Shown here: positions 35,817 to 49,115 of the stretch, piece after piece | How the letters are laid out: every line of letters begins with the position of its first letter | Numbering within the stretch: position 1 is the first letter of the stretch | NCBI RefSeq assembly: GCF_029589435.1 | Contig: NZ_JARRAG010000001.1 | Location: forward strand, 1,726,808 to 1,790,807 | DNA length: 64,000 nt | From: Paludisphaera mucosa | Lineage (GTDB): Bacteria > Planctomycetota > Planctomycetia > Isosphaerales > Isosphaeraceae | Reading direction: 5' to 3' | The notes under the pieces: generated by a model | What the model was told of the DNA's origin: nothing | Databases searched by the model: none | Seen by the model: the letters and a program-made list of their open reading frames with translations, nothing else | Position numbers and translations under genes: made by a program

Positions 35817-37376
35817 TTAGAGGGGGATGAGGCCGTGCTTCTTCGGCGGCCTCTGCTCGCGTTTGGTGCTGAGGTACTCGAGCGCCTGCGCCAGATGCTT
35901 GCGGGTCTCGGCCGGCTCGATGATGTCATCGACCAGCCGGCGTCCGGCGGCGGCGGTGGGGGTGGAGAAGGTCGATTTGTACTGCTGGATCAGCTCGGCC
36001 CGCTTCGCCGCCTTGTCCTCGGCCTTGTCCACCTCTTTGCGGAAGACGATCTCGACGGCCCCCTCGGCGCCCATGACGGCGACCTCGGCGGTCGGCCAGG
36101 CGAAGACCCGGTCGGCGCCCAGGTCCTTCGAGCCCATCGCCAGGTGGGCTCCCCCGTACGACTTTCGGAGGATGACCTGGATCTTGGGGACGGTCGTGGC
36201 CGAGTAGGCGAACAGCAGCTTGGCGCCGTGGCGGATGATCCCGCCGTACTCCTGCTGGACCCCCGGCAGGAAGCCGGGCACGTCCACGAACGTGATCAAC
36301 GGGATGTTGAACGCGTTGCAGAATCGGATGAAGCGGCTCCCCTTGGTCGCCGCGTTGATGTCGATCGCGCCCGACATCGCCTGGGGCTGGTTGGCGACGA
36401 TGCCCACCGACCGGCCCAGGATGCGGGCGAAGCCCACGACCATGTTCATCGCGTAGCCGGCCTGGACCTCCAGGAAGTCGCCCTGGTCGACGATCCCCGC
36501 GATCACCCGGCGGACGTCGTACGCCTGCTTGGGTTCGACGGGCACGATCGAGTTCAGCTCGGGGTTGGGGTCGACGTTGTTCGGGGCCTTGAGCCGGGGC
36601 GCGTCCTCGAGGTTGTTCGAAGGCAGGAAGCTCAGCAGGCGACGGCAGAGGTACAGGGCGTCCTTGTCGTCCTCGGCGACGAAGTGGACGACGCCCGAGT
36701 TGCCCATGTGGGAGTCGGCCCCGCCCAGGGCCTCGGCCGTGATCTGCTCGCCCGTCACCTGCTTGATGACCTGCGGCCCAGTGATGAACATCTGGGCTTT
36801 GCGGGTCATGATGATGAAGTCGGTGAGGGCCGGTGAGTACGCCGCCCCGCCCGCGCAGGGGCCGCAGATGAGCGAAATCTGGGGGACGGCCCCGGAGAGC
36901 GAGACGTTCGTGAAGAACACCTTGCCGTAGCCGGAGAGCGAGTCGATGCCCTCCTGGACGCGGGCGCCCCCCGAATCGTTGATGAAAACGAACGGGCTGC
37001 CGGTGTGCAGCGACATCTCCATGACCTCGGCGACCTTCAGCGAGTGGACCTCGCCGGCCGAGCCCCCCAGCACGCTGAAGTCCTGGCTCGCCAGGTGGAC
37101 GAGGCGGCCGTCGATCGACGCCGCGCCGGTGACGACGCCGTCGGCCGGGACCTCCTTGCCGAGCATGCCGAACTCGGTCTGGCGGTGGCGGGCGAACAGG
37201 CCGATCTCTTCGAAGCTCCCCTCGTCGACGAGGGTCTTGACGCGTTCGCGGGCGGTGAGCTTGCCTTCGCTCTTCTGCTTTTCCAGCCGCGCGTGGCCGC
37301 CGCCTTCTTCGAGGTGGGCCCGCGCGGCGCGAAGCTCTTCGACGAGCTTCTCCATCGATTTGGGTGCCGTGCTCAT
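35817..37376 (-). CDS. Acyl-CoA carboxyltransferase, 12S/PccB-like subunit
   Basis: A 519-residue carboxyltransferase with two crotonase-like halves. It contains FINDSGGARVQEGIDSLSGYG, GPCAGGAAYSPALTDF and FVDVPGFLPGVQQE, all conserved in methylmalonyl-CoA/propionyl-CoA carboxyltransferases. It transfers the carboxyl group between methylmalonyl-CoA and biotin. Context (a 5S gene upstream, a biotin carrier downstream, no biotin carboxylase) favours a transcarboxylase 12S role. A second, separate PccB-like protein is encoded at 45577-47109. Confidence 0.92.
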   Translation of the reverse strand: MSTAPKSMEKLVEELRAARAHLEEGGGHARLEKQKSEGKLTARERVKTLVDEGSFEEIGLFARHRQTEFGMLGKEVPADGVVTGAASIDGRLVHLASQDFSVLGGSAGEVHSLKVAEVMEMSLHTGSPFVFINDSGGARVQEGIDSLSGYGKVFFTNVSLSGAVPQISLICGPCAGGAAYSPALTDFIIMTRKAQMFITGPQVIKQVTGEQITAEALGGADSHMGNSGVVHFVAEDDKDALYLCRRLLSFLPSNNLEDAPRLKAPNNVDPNPELNSIVPVEPKQAYDVRRVIAGIVDQGDFLEVQAGYAMNMVVGFARILGRSVGIVANQPQAMSGAIDINAATKGSRFIRFCNAFNIPLITFVDVPGFLPGVQQEYGGIIRHGAKLLFAYSATTVPKIQVILRKSYGGAHLAMGSKDLGADRVFAWPTAEVAVMGAEGAVEIVFRKEVDKAEDKAAKRAELIQQYKSTFSTPTAAAGRRLVDDIIEPAETRKHLAQALEYLSTKREQRPPKKHGLIPL

Positions 37377-37401
37377 GATCGATCGATCTCTCTTTCTGGG
37401 G

Positions 37402-38910
37402 TCAGGCCGGTTGGACGGTCACCTTGTGCATCTTGTCGCCGATCTGCACGTCGTAGGTGACCGGGCCGGTGATCGACCCCGCGCCGTCGACGCCCTTGGC
37501 TCCGGGGCTCGCCGCCTTGGCGGCCGCCGAGGCCGGGCTCTTGCAAGGGTCCTTGGGGCCCTCTTCCCGGTGGGCGAAGAACTTGGGGGCGACTTGGGGG
37601 AACATGGCGTACGTCAGAGTGTCTTCGGGGCTGCCGTTGTCGCCGGGGAGCGCCTTGGCCGCCTTGTCGAGGACCTCCCACTCGGGCTTGAGCAGGTCGG
37701 CGGGGCGACAGGTGATCGGCGACTTCTTGGCGTGCTTCTCGGCCGCGGCGATCACTTCGGGGGCGCGCTCGGCGATGGTCTCGCCGTAGTAGCCCAGCAT
37801 GAGGTCGGCGAACTCGCCCGTGAGAGCCTTGTATTCGCCCATCAGCACGTTGAAGACCGCCTGGGTGCCGACGATCTGGCTCGACGGGGTGACCAGGGGG
37901 GGATAGCCGGCGTCTTTTCGCACCCGGGGGACCTCGGCGAGCACCTCTTTCAGACGGTCGCCGGCGCCTTGCTGCCGGAGCTGGCTCTCCATGTTGGAGA
38001 TCATGCCGCCGGGGATCTGGCTGTCGAAGATCTCGGTCTCGACGCCGTAGATCTTCGACTCGAACTCGGCGTATCGCGGGCGGACCTTGGCGAAGTGCTC
38101 CTTGATCTTGAGCAGCCGGCCCTTGTCGAGCTTGGTCTCGTAGCCGGTCCCCTTGAGCATCTCGATCAGGGCCTCGGTCGGGTTGTGGCCCGGGCCCAGG
38201 CTGAGCGAGGAGATGGCCGTGTCGACGATGTCGGCGCCGGCCTCGATGGCCTTCATCAGGCTGACCAGGGTCACGCCGGTCGTCGAGTGGACGTGGACGT
38301 GGACGAGGGTGTCCTCGCCGCACTTCTCCTTGATCCCGCGGACGATCTCGTAGGCCGGCTCGGGGCGGAGCAGGGCGGCCATGTCCTTGATGCAGATCGA
38401 GGCGGATCCCATGTCCTTGAGACGCTGGGCCAGTTCGACGAATTTCTCGACCGTGTGCAGCGGCGAGGTCGTGTAACAAATCGTCCCCTCGGCCCACTTG
38501 CCGGTCCGCTTGACGGCTTCCATCGAACGCTTGAGGTTGCGCGGGTCGTTGAGGGCGTCGAAGACGCGGAACACGTCCATGCCGTTTTCGGCCGACTTGT
38601 CGACGAACCGGTCGACGACGCTGTCCTCGTAGTGGCGATATCCCAGCAGGTTCTGGCCGCGGAGCAGCATCTGGAGGCGCGAGTTGGGCATCAGCTTGCG
38701 GAAGGTCCGCAAACGCTCCCACGGATCTTCATTCAAGAATCGGATGCACGAGTCGTACGTGGCGCCGCCCCAGCATTCGACGCTCCAGAAGCCGGCCTTG
38801 TCGATGTCTTCGCATGCGGGGACCATGTCCTCCATCGTCATGCGCGTGGCCATCAGGCTCTGGTGGGCGTCGCGGAGGACCAGCTCCGTGACCTCAACCG
38901 TGCGTGACAT
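37402..38910 (-). CDS. Pyruvate/oxaloacetate carboxyltransferase, transcarboxylase 5S-like
   Basis: A 502-residue HMGL-like TIM-barrel enzyme. Asp14 (LRDAHQSLMAT), the carbamylated-lysine candidate Lys175 (SICIKDMAALL) and the metal ligands His206 and His208 (HVHVHSTTGV) are all in place. It matches the 5S subunit of transcarboxylase, oxaloacetate decarboxylase alpha and pyruvate carboxylase B, which move CO2 between biotin and pyruvate/oxaloacetate. The C-terminus carries a short piece like the start of a biotinyl domain (VTYDVQIGDKMHKVTVQ) but no AMKM lysine. It is first in the operon. No membrane beta subunit of a sodium-pumping decarboxylase is present. Confidence 0.92.
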   Translation of the reverse strand: MSRTVEVTELVLRDAHQSLMATRMTMEDMVPACEDIDKAGFWSVECWGGATYDSCIRFLNEDPWERLRTFRKLMPNSRLQMLLRGQNLLGYRHYEDSVVDRFVDKSAENGMDVFRVFDALNDPRNLKRSMEAVKRTGKWAEGTICYTTSPLHTVEKFVELAQRLKDMGSASICIKDMAALLRPEPAYEIVRGIKEKCGEDTLVHVHVHSTTGVTLVSLMKAIEAGADIVDTAISSLSLGPGHNPTEALIEMLKGTGYETKLDKGRLLKIKEHFAKVRPRYAEFESKIYGVETEIFDSQIPGGMISNMESQLRQQGAGDRLKEVLAEVPRVRKDAGYPPLVTPSSQIVGTQAVFNVLMGEYKALTGEFADLMLGYYGETIAERAPEVIAAAEKHAKKSPITCRPADLLKPEWEVLDKAAKALPGDNGSPEDTLTYAMFPQVAPKFFAHREEGPKDPCKSPASAAAKAASPGAKGVDGAGSITGPVTYDVQIGDKMHKVTVQPA

Positions 38911-39255
38911 CTTCGCAAACTCCTCTGCAAGAGTCCGGCCCGCATCGCCGCGCAGGAACGAGCCCGACGGCGGGCCGAGGATTCAACAAGTGCGGGAGGG
39001 CGGGGGGGCCGGTATGGTCCGGCGCCGCACTCTCATCGGCTTGTCTTGGGAAGGGCGGGCGGCCGTGAGCCCGAAGGCCCGGACGCCAGATCTCCATCAT
39101 AGACGAGCAATCCCCTCAGTGCTACCTCGGAGACGCCCGCTTTCACGTTTATTTTTCGATATTCCGGTATAAACTGCAAAGAGTGCGGAGCCGCGTCGAC
39201 ATTGCGGCGCAACAGGCGTCGACGTCGACGCGAGCCAGTCCTTGGAGCACGCGAA
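38911..39255. other. Divergent intergenic region
   Basis: This 345-base gap separates the transcarboxylase operon from the thioesterase gene. Its right half is AT-rich, with TATAAA at 39168-39173 as a possible -10 for the thioesterase gene but no good -35 at normal spacing. The rest is GC-rich with no gene or repeat seen. Confidence 0.4.
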
Positions 39256-39654
39256 ATGAAGGAAACGAGCCTGGACGTCATTGTCCGACCGACCGAGATC
39301 GACGTCAACGCGCACGTCAACAACGCGAAGTTCGTCGAGTACCTCGAATGGGGCCGGGAGGAGTGGTACGACCTCAACGGCCTCGAATACGACCGGCTCA
39401 AGTCGCTGGGAGCGGCGACGGTGACGGTGAACGTCAACGTGAACTATCGGGCCGAGTGCCGACAGGGCGAAGTCCTATCGATCGTCACCCGTCCCGAGCG
39501 GCTGGGGCGGACGAGCTTCACGTTTCATCAGGAGATCCGCAAGCCGGACGGGACCGTCGCGGTCGACGCCGCCGTCACGCTCGTCACGATCGATCCGACG
39601 ACGCGCAAGCCGCGGGTCGTCCCGGCCGAGTTGGCCGCGGCGCTCACGTCCTGA
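39256..39654 (+). CDS. Acyl-CoA thioesterase, 4-hydroxybenzoyl-CoA thioesterase type
   Basis: A 132-residue hot-dog-fold protein from ATG 39256; the frame is open 54 bases further but without a better start. EIDVNAHVNNAKFVEYLEWGREEW carries the Asp and Asn-His features of the YbgC/FadM-like active site. It hydrolyses acyl-CoA thioesters, perhaps clearing acyl-CoA pools that arise in the flanking propionyl-CoA pathway; this is inference. It is convergent with glpX, only 15 bases apart. Confidence 0.85.
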   Translation: MKETSLDVIVRPTEIDVNAHVNNAKFVEYLEWGREEWYDLNGLEYDRLKSLGAATVTVNVNVNYRAECRQGEVLSIVTRPERLGRTSFTFHQEIRKPDGTVAVDAAVTLVTIDPTTRKPRVVPAELAAALTS

Positions 39655-39669
39655 GGGTCGATCGGCCGC

Positions 39670-40749
39670 TCAGGCGCCCTCGCCCGGGCTCGGCGTCTCG
39701 CCCTTGCGCAGGAGGGGTGGAAGGCGGTGAGCGGGGCGTTCGCGATTCGTATCGTGCTCGGCCGCCGGGTGTGCTCCCAGCGCCTCCCAGCGATGCTCGG
39801 CCTTGATCGTGCGGATCGTCCCGGATCGGGAGCGCATCACAACCGACTCGGTCGTCGCCCCTTCCGGGCTGTAGCGGACGCCCCGCAGGAGCGAGCCGTC
39901 GGTGATGCCGGTGGCGGCGAAGAAGACGTCCTCCCCGCGCACCAGGTCGTTCGTGGTCAGGATGCGTTCCAGGTCGAATCCGGCGTCGAGGACGGCCTTG
40001 CGCTCGGTATCGGTGCGGGGCCGGAGCCGGCCCTGGATCTCGCCGCCCAGGCACTTCAGGGCCGCCGCGGTGATGACCGCCTCGGGCGTGCCGCCGATCC
40101 CGTAGAGCAGGTCGATGCCCGTCCCGGGCGTGGCCGCGGCTATGGCCCCGGCGACGTCGCCGTCGGTGATCAGGTAGACCCGGGCGCCGATCGCCCGGAT
40201 CCGCGCCATCGCGTCGTGGTGGCGTTCGCGGTCGAGGATCACGACGGTCAGGTCCTCGACCTCCATCCCGCGGGCCCGGGCGACGTTCTTGACGTTTTCC
40301 TCGATGGGCGCGGCGACGTCGAGCACGCGGCCCCCTTCGCGGCCGGCGGCGATCTTCTCCATGTAGAAGCAAGGTCCGGGGTCGAACATCGTGCCCCGTT
40401 CGGAGACCGCGACCACGGCCACGGCGTTCGCCTGGCCCCCGGCGACGAGCTTCGTGCCGTCGATCGGGTCGACCGCGACGTCGACCCGGGGGCCCTCGGC
40501 GGTGCCCAGGCGTTCGCCGTTGAAGAGCATCGGCGCCTCGTCCTTCTCACCCTCGCCGATCACGACCACGCCGTCGAACTGCATGGCGTTGAAGAGCAAC
40601 CGCATGGCGTCGACCGCCGCTCCGTCGGCGGCGTTCTTGTCGCCGCGACCCACCCAGCGGGCCGCCGCGAGCGCCGCGGCCTCGGTGGTGCGGACGAGGT
40701 CGAGCGCCAGGTTGTGGTCGGGCGTGATCTGCAGTCGCTGCCGGGTCAT
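39670..40749 (-). CDS. glpX: Class II fructose-1,6-bisphosphatase
   Basis: A 359-residue protein from ATG 40749 with AGGAG upstream; the frame is open further but without family similarity. The conserved regions GRGDKNAADGAAVDAMR, IGEGEKDEAPML, VDPIDGTKLVAGG and GIGGTPEAVITAAAL are those of GlpX-type enzymes, which hydrolyse fructose-1,6-bisphosphate in gluconeogenesis. The C-terminal tail of about 40 residues is Arg/Pro-rich and longer than usual. An SDR gene precedes it on the same strand. Confidence 0.95.
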   Translation of the reverse strand: MTRQRLQITPDHNLALDLVRTTEAAALAAARWVGRGDKNAADGAAVDAMRLLFNAMQFDGVVVIGEGEKDEAPMLFNGERLGTAEGPRVDVAVDPIDGTKLVAGGQANAVAVVAVSERGTMFDPGPCFYMEKIAAGREGGRVLDVAAPIEENVKNVARARGMEVEDLTVVILDRERHHDAMARIRAIGARVYLITDGDVAGAIAAATPGTGIDLLYGIGGTPEAVITAAALKCLGGEIQGRLRPRTDTERKAVLDAGFDLERILTTNDLVRGEDVFFAATGITDGSLLRGVRYSPEGATTESVVMRSRSGTIRTIKAEHRWEALGAHPAAEHDTNRERPAHRLPPLLRKGETPSPGEGA

Positions 40750-40850
40750 CGTTCGGCTCCTGGGCGGAGGGGCGTCGAGGGCGTCCGGCTCCGGGGGCTG
40801 GGCGGCGAGGCGGCGGCGCGCCGCCCCGGGGGGGAAGGGAGCCTCTGCGT

Positions 40851-41666
40851 TCAGGCCTGGGGGTGCCAGCCGGCGTCGGCCCAGAGCTGGCCGCTGACGG
40901 CCGAGTTGCAGATCAGGAAGTAGATCGCGTCGGCGATCTCGGATGGGGCGATCAGGCGGCGGAGCTGGGTGTAGGGCAGGATGTTTTTCTTGATGTACTC
41001 CTCCCCCAAGGCCCGGGTCATCGGCGTGTCGGTGTATCCGGGATGGATGACCGCGCAGCGGACGCCGAAGTTGATGGCCTCCTTGGCGAGCGTCGAGGCG
41101 ACGCCTTCCAGGCCCGACTTGGCGGCGGCGTAGGCGACCTGGCCGGAATTGCCGTGCGACGAGACGGCGCCCAGGAAGATGATCGTCCCCTGGATTCCCT
41201 CGTCCGGATTCCAGCTCGTCTTGCCGCGCTTGTGGCGTTCCTCGGCGATCCGCGCGATCATCTCGATGGCCCACGCGGCCGGGGCGATCATGTTGACCTC
41301 GGCGACCTCGCGGAACTTCTCCAGCGGGTAGGTCACCGCGCGGCCGGTCTTCTCGTCGATGGCGACGGCGGGCTGATCGCGGCTGACGCCCGCGGCGGGG
41401 ATGCATATGCTCGGAGCGCCGTACTTGCCGGAGATCAGGTCGAAGGCGTGCGAACGGAAGACGGGGTCGGTGACGTCGCCGATGATGGCCTCGGCCACCG
41501 GCCGCTCCATCCGGTCGTTGATCGCGCGGGCCACGTTGATGACGTTCTCGCTGCTGTCGATCAGGCCGACGGCGCCGACCCCGCGATCGGCCAGCTCCAT
41601 GGCGACGGCCTGGCCGATGCCGCTGCCGGCGCCGGTGACGACGGCCGATTTACCCTTGATGATCAT
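40851..41666 (-). CDS. Short-chain dehydrogenase/reductase
   Basis: A 271-residue SDR. The NAD(P) motif is TGAGSGIGQAVA near the N-terminus and the catalytic Ser and Tyr-Lys lie in LGAVSSHGNSGQVAYAAAKSG. Its closest look is FabG-like or 3-hydroxyacyl/sugar dehydrogenase. A longer-than-usual stretch lies before the catalytic serine. The substrate is not known. It precedes glpX by 101 bases. Confidence 0.88.
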   Translation of the reverse strand: MIIKGKSAVVTGAGSGIGQAVAMELADRGVGAVGLIDSSENVINVARAINDRMERPVAEAIIGDVTDPVFRSHAFDLISGKYGAPSICIPAAGVSRDQPAVAIDEKTGRAVTYPLEKFREVAEVNMIAPAAWAIEMIARIAEERHKRGKTSWNPDEGIQGTIIFLGAVSSHGNSGQVAYAAAKSGLEGVASTLAKEAINFGVRCAVIHPGYTDTPMTRALGEEYIKKNILPYTQLRRLIAPSEIADAIYFLICNSAVSGQLWADAGWHPQA

Positions 41667-42207
41667 GGCGGAACTCCGGAAGGTCGCGCGGACGTGGTTC
41701 GATGGCCTTCAGCCTAACCCAACCCGGGTCGGCGGGGGAGGAAGAGGCGCGTTTCCTCGCCCTCCGGGCGGCGGCGCCCAGTTCCATCGTGGCAGATTCC
41801 CGGGTCGTGTCAAGGCCGTCGCGAAGTCAACGTCCATGAATCCTTTGATTCGACCGGGGGCCTCCGCCGGGGCCGTAACGGCCGCCGTTTTCGAAATCCG
41901 CGAAATGCCAGGAATCTCACCGCGGGGCCGTTTCCACGATGGCCGACGCCCCGCCGACCGGTTATCCTGAAGGGAGAGCGATGACCCGGGCCGCCCGCGA
42001 ACGGCGAGTCCCGGGAATCCCGTCTCCTTTCGCGAGGTGGGCCGACGCCGTCCGCGTCCGACGGGCGGGACGCACACTTCCAGGGGCCAAGCGTCGTCGA
42101 CGACCGCTTTGCCGCGGGCCGAAAGGGCCCTCGACATCCCCGGCGCGACCATGGGCGTCGCGGCGGCCCCCACGTCACCCCACAGAGGGATGAGAGGTCC
42201 GATACCG
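41667..42207. other. Intergenic region upstream of the mutase operon
   Basis: A 541-base GC-rich gap between divergent SDR and methylmalonyl-CoA mutase genes. Frames in it lack coding character. I looked for a cobalamin riboswitch before the B12-dependent mutase and saw no B12-box-like sequence. A 17-base motif at 41722-41738 also occurs at 51982-51998. Confidence 0.5.
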
Positions 42208-44364
<2,157 letters not shown>

Positions 44365-44471
44365 TACCGCGACCGTGACCGATCCCGGCGGCCTCACGAC
44401 CAGGCCGGGGCGGAATCCCGTCCCGGCCTTCGTACTCCACCCGACCGCTCCTCCCGGATCCCAGAGCCACC

Positions 44472-45542
44472 ATGTTGAGCGATCCCGCGGAACCGCCCCG
44501 CGAACCCTCGGCCCTCCCGGCGGGGCCGACGGACGACGACCGACCGAGCAAGGCGACCCTCGACGAAGCGGACCGGGCGCTCGTCGAAGGGGTCCTCAAG
44601 CGACAGCCCCGCGCCCTCGCCAAGGCCATCACGCTCGTCGAGTCGACCCGAAGCGACCATCGTCGTCGCGCGGCCGGGGTCCTCGACGCCCTCCTGCCGC
44701 ACACGGGCCGATCGATCCGGCTGGGGATCAGCGGCTCGCCCGGGGCCGGCAAGTCGACGTTCATCGAGGTGCTCGGGCTCGAGCTGATCCGGCTGGGGCA
44801 TCGCGTGGCCGTCCTCGCCGTCGACCCGTCCAGCTCGATCTCGGGCGGCTCGATCCTGGGCGATAAGACGCGCATGGAGCGCCTGTCGGTCGACCCCGAC
44901 GCCTATATTCGGCCTTCGCCCTCACGGGGCTCTTTGGGCGGCGTGGCCGACAAGACGCGCGAGGCCATGCTGATCTGCGAGGCCGCCGGCTTCGACGTGT
45001 TGCTGATCGAGACCGTCGGCGTCGGCCAGTCCGAGACGACCGTCGCCGGCATGGTCGACGCCTTCGTCCTGATCCAGCTCCCCAACGCGGGCGACGACCT
45101 CCAGGCGATCAAGAAGGGGATCGTCGAGGTCGCCGACCTGATCGTGGTGAACAAGGCCGACATCGACCCCGACGCCGCCGAGCTGGCCCGCCGCCAGCTC
45201 GCCGGCGCCTTGTCGCTGCTGCGACGTCCCACGGCCGGATGGAGGCCCGTCGTCGTCTCCGTCAGCGCGGCCAGGAATCAGGGCATCGACAAATTCTGGG
45301 GCGAGGTCGAACGGCTCCGCGCGGCGCTCCAGGAGAGCGGCGAGCTGGATGAGAAGCGTCGCCGCCAGTCGGTCGACTGGATGTGGAGCCTGATCGACCA
45401 GGGCCTCCGCAGCCGATTCCGCGAGAATCCCCGCGTCCGACGCGAACTCGAGCCGGCCAGCCGTTCCGTGGCCGAGGGCCGGACGACGGCCGCCGCGGCG
45501 GCCTACCGCCTGCTCGATTTCGTGGAGGCCGCCGGGCCCTGA
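44472..45542 (+). CDS. meaB: Methylmalonyl-CoA mutase-associated GTPase (MeaB/ArgK)
   Basis: A 356-residue G3E-type GTPase. The P-loop GSPGAGKS is at 88-95, followed by AVDPSS, a DKTRM switch-like region and NKAD for guanine specificity. MeaB guards the mutase by loading and protecting its B12 cofactor. It lies 107 bases after the mutase gene, the expected partnership. Confidence 0.94.
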   Translation: MLSDPAEPPREPSALPAGPTDDDRPSKATLDEADRALVEGVLKRQPRALAKAITLVESTRSDHRRRAAGVLDALLPHTGRSIRLGISGSPGAGKSTFIEVLGLELIRLGHRVAVLAVDPSSSISGGSILGDKTRMERLSVDPDAYIRPSPSRGSLGGVADKTREAMLICEAAGFDVLLIETVGVGQSETTVAGMVDAFVLIQLPNAGDDLQAIKKGIVEVADLIVVNKADIDPDAAELARRQLAGALSLLRRPTAGWRPVVVSVSAARNQGIDKFWGEVERLRAALQESGELDEKRRRQSVDWMWSLIDQGLRSRFRENPRVRRELEPASRSVAEGRTTAAAAAYRLLDFVEAAGP

Positions 45543-45576
45543 TCCCTACGCGACGAGGCCGCCGAGCGAGATCGCC

Positions 45577-47109
<1,533 letters not shown>

Positions 47110-47122
47110 GACTGAGCCCGGC

Positions 47123-49111
47123 ATGTTCCAGAAGATCCTGATCGCGAACCGGGGCGAGATCGCCTGCCGGATCGTCCGCACCGCCCGCAGGATGGGGGTC
47201 GCCACCGTCGCGGTCTTCTCCGAGGCCGATCGCGACGCGCTCCACGTCGACATGGCGGACGAGGCCGTCGCGATCGGCCCGCCGCCGCCGCGGCTGTCGT
47301 ACCTCGACGTCGATCGGATCGTCGCCGCCTGCAAGCAGACCGGCGCGGAGGCCGTCCACCCCGGCTACGGGTTCCTCTCCGAAAACGAGGCCTTCGTGCG
47401 CCGGCTGGACGCCGAGGGGATCGTCTTCATCGGGCCGACGGCCGACGCGATCGCGGCGATGGGCGACAAGATCGCCTCGAAGCGGATCGCCCGCGAAGCC
47501 GGCGTGAACGTCATCCCGGGCGTCGACGAGGAGATCGCCTCGCCGCGGCGGGCCGTCGAGATCGCCCGCGAGATCGGCTATCCGGTCATGATCAAGGCGT
47601 CGGCGGGGGGCGGCGGCAAGGGCCTGCGCGTGGCCCGCGACGACGCGGCGGTCGCCGAGGGCTACCAGGCCTGCCGCGCCGAGGCAGCCGGCGCATTCGG
47701 CGACGACCGGGTCTTCATCGAGAAGTACATCGAACACCCGCGCCACATCGAGATCCAGGTCCTGGCCGACGCCCTCGGCGCGACCGTCCACCTCGGCGAA
47801 CGCGAGTGCTCGCTCCAGCGGCGGCACCAGAAGGTCATCGAGGAGGCCCCGTCGCCGTTCCTCGACGACGCCACGAGACTCGCCATGGGCGAGCAGGCCG
47901 TCGCGCTGGCGAAGGCCGTCGGCTATCGCTCGGCCGGCACGGTCGAGTTCGTCGTCGGCAAGGATCGGGGCTTCTATTTCCTGGAGATGAACACGCGGCT
48001 TCAGGTCGAGCACCCCGTCACGGAGATGATCACGGGGCTCGACCTCGTCGAGAAGATGATCCGGATCGCCGCCGGCGAGCCCCTGGGCTTGACCCAGGAC
48101 CAGGTTCGTCGCGACGGGTGGGCGATCGAGTGCCGGATCAACGCCGAGGATCCGTTCCGCAACTTCCTGCCGTCGACGGGCCGTCTCGTCCGCTACCGGC
48201 CGCCCCACGAGGAAGCCGGCGTCGTCCGCGTCGATGCGGGGGTCGTCGAGGGCGACGAGATTTCGATCCATTACGACCCCATGATCGCCAAGCTCGTCAC
48301 CCACGGCTGGACCCGGAAAGAGGCTATCGGGCGGATGCACGAGGCGCTCAACGCTTTCCTGATCCGGGGCGTCGCGTCGAACCTCGCGTTCCAGTCGGGG
48401 CTGACGCGGCACCCGCGGTTCCTCAGCGGCGACATCGACACGGCGCTGATCGCCGAGACCTACCCCGACGGCTTCCACCCTTCGAGCCTCGCCCACGAAG
48501 ACCCGCTGCTGTTGGCGGCCGTCGCCGCCTACGCCCGCCGCCGCTACATCAAGCGGGCGACGGGGACCAGCGGTCAGCTGGAGGGCCACGCCCGCCGGGT
48601 CGACGCCGACTGGGTCGTCATCACCCCCGAGGGCCGCTACCAGCTGGCCGTGTTCCTGGACGCCCAGGGCTGCGAGATCCTTTACGAGGGCAAGGTGCAC
48701 CACCTCAAGACGAACTGGAAGCTCGGCGACCCCCTCCTGAAAGGGACGTGGGACAAGAACGCGATCTGCGTCCAGGTCGAGCGGATGGGCCTGAAGTACC
48801 GGATCTCGCACTGGGGGACCCAGGTCGACGCCGTCGTCATGACGGCGCGCGCCGCGGCCCTCCTCGACCTCATGCCCCAGAAGCCGCCGCCGGACCTTTC
48901 GAAGCTGCTCCTGTCGCCGATGCCCGGCCTGCTGGTGGAGGTCGCCGCGACGACCGGCCGGGTCGTCCGAGCAGGCGAGATCCTGGCCGTGGTCGAAGCC
49001 ATGAAGATGCGGAACGTCCTCAAAGCGGAGCACGACGGCGTGATCGCCGAGGTGCTCGCCGCGGCCGGCGACAGCCTGGCCGTCGACCAGCCGATCCTCC
49101 GCTTTGAGTGA
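47123..49111 (+). CDS. Acyl-CoA carboxylase alpha subunit: biotin carboxylase plus biotin carrier
   Basis: A 662-residue protein. The biotin carboxylase domain (about 1-450) begins MFQKILIANRGEIACRIVRTAR and includes GGGGKGLRVAR for ATP binding and EMNTRLQVEHPVTEMITG. A linker domain that holds the beta subunit follows, then a C-terminal biotinyl domain (about 590-662) with EAMKMRN, biotin on Lys628. It carboxylates biotin using bicarbonate and ATP. It ends the four-gene operon and is convergent with the next gene, with only 4 bases between stops. Confidence 0.94.
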   Translation: MFQKILIANRGEIACRIVRTARRMGVATVAVFSEADRDALHVDMADEAVAIGPPPPRLSYLDVDRIVAACKQTGAEAVHPGYGFLSENEAFVRRLDAEGIVFIGPTADAIAAMGDKIASKRIAREAGVNVIPGVDEEIASPRRAVEIAREIGYPVMIKASAGGGGKGLRVARDDAAVAEGYQACRAEAAGAFGDDRVFIEKYIEHPRHIEIQVLADALGATVHLGERECSLQRRHQKVIEEAPSPFLDDATRLAMGEQAVALAKAVGYRSAGTVEFVVGKDRGFYFLEMNTRLQVEHPVTEMITGLDLVEKMIRIAAGEPLGLTQDQVRRDGWAIECRINAEDPFRNFLPSTGRLVRYRPPHEEAGVVRVDAGVVEGDEISIHYDPMIAKLVTHGWTRKEAIGRMHEALNAFLIRGVASNLAFQSGLTRHPRFLSGDIDTALIAETYPDGFHPSSLAHEDPLLLAAVAAYARRRYIKRATGTSGQLEGHARRVDADWVVITPEGRYQLAVFLDAQGCEILYEGKVHHLKTNWKLGDPLLKGTWDKNAICVQVERMGLKYRISHWGTQVDAVVMTARAAALLDLMPQKPPPDLSKLLLSPMPGLLVEVAATTGRVVRAGEILAVVEAMKMRNVLKAEHDGVIAEVLAAAGDSLAVDQPILRFE

Positions 49112-49115
49112 GCCG

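Noticed and set aside
34613-38910. Na+-translocating methylmalonyl-CoA or oxaloacetate decarboxylase
   Set aside because: The membrane beta subunit is missing and the small protein does not look like OadG; transcarboxylase fits better.
41667-42207. Cobalamin riboswitch before the B12-dependent mutase
   Set aside because: No B12 box or matching hairpin pattern was seen.
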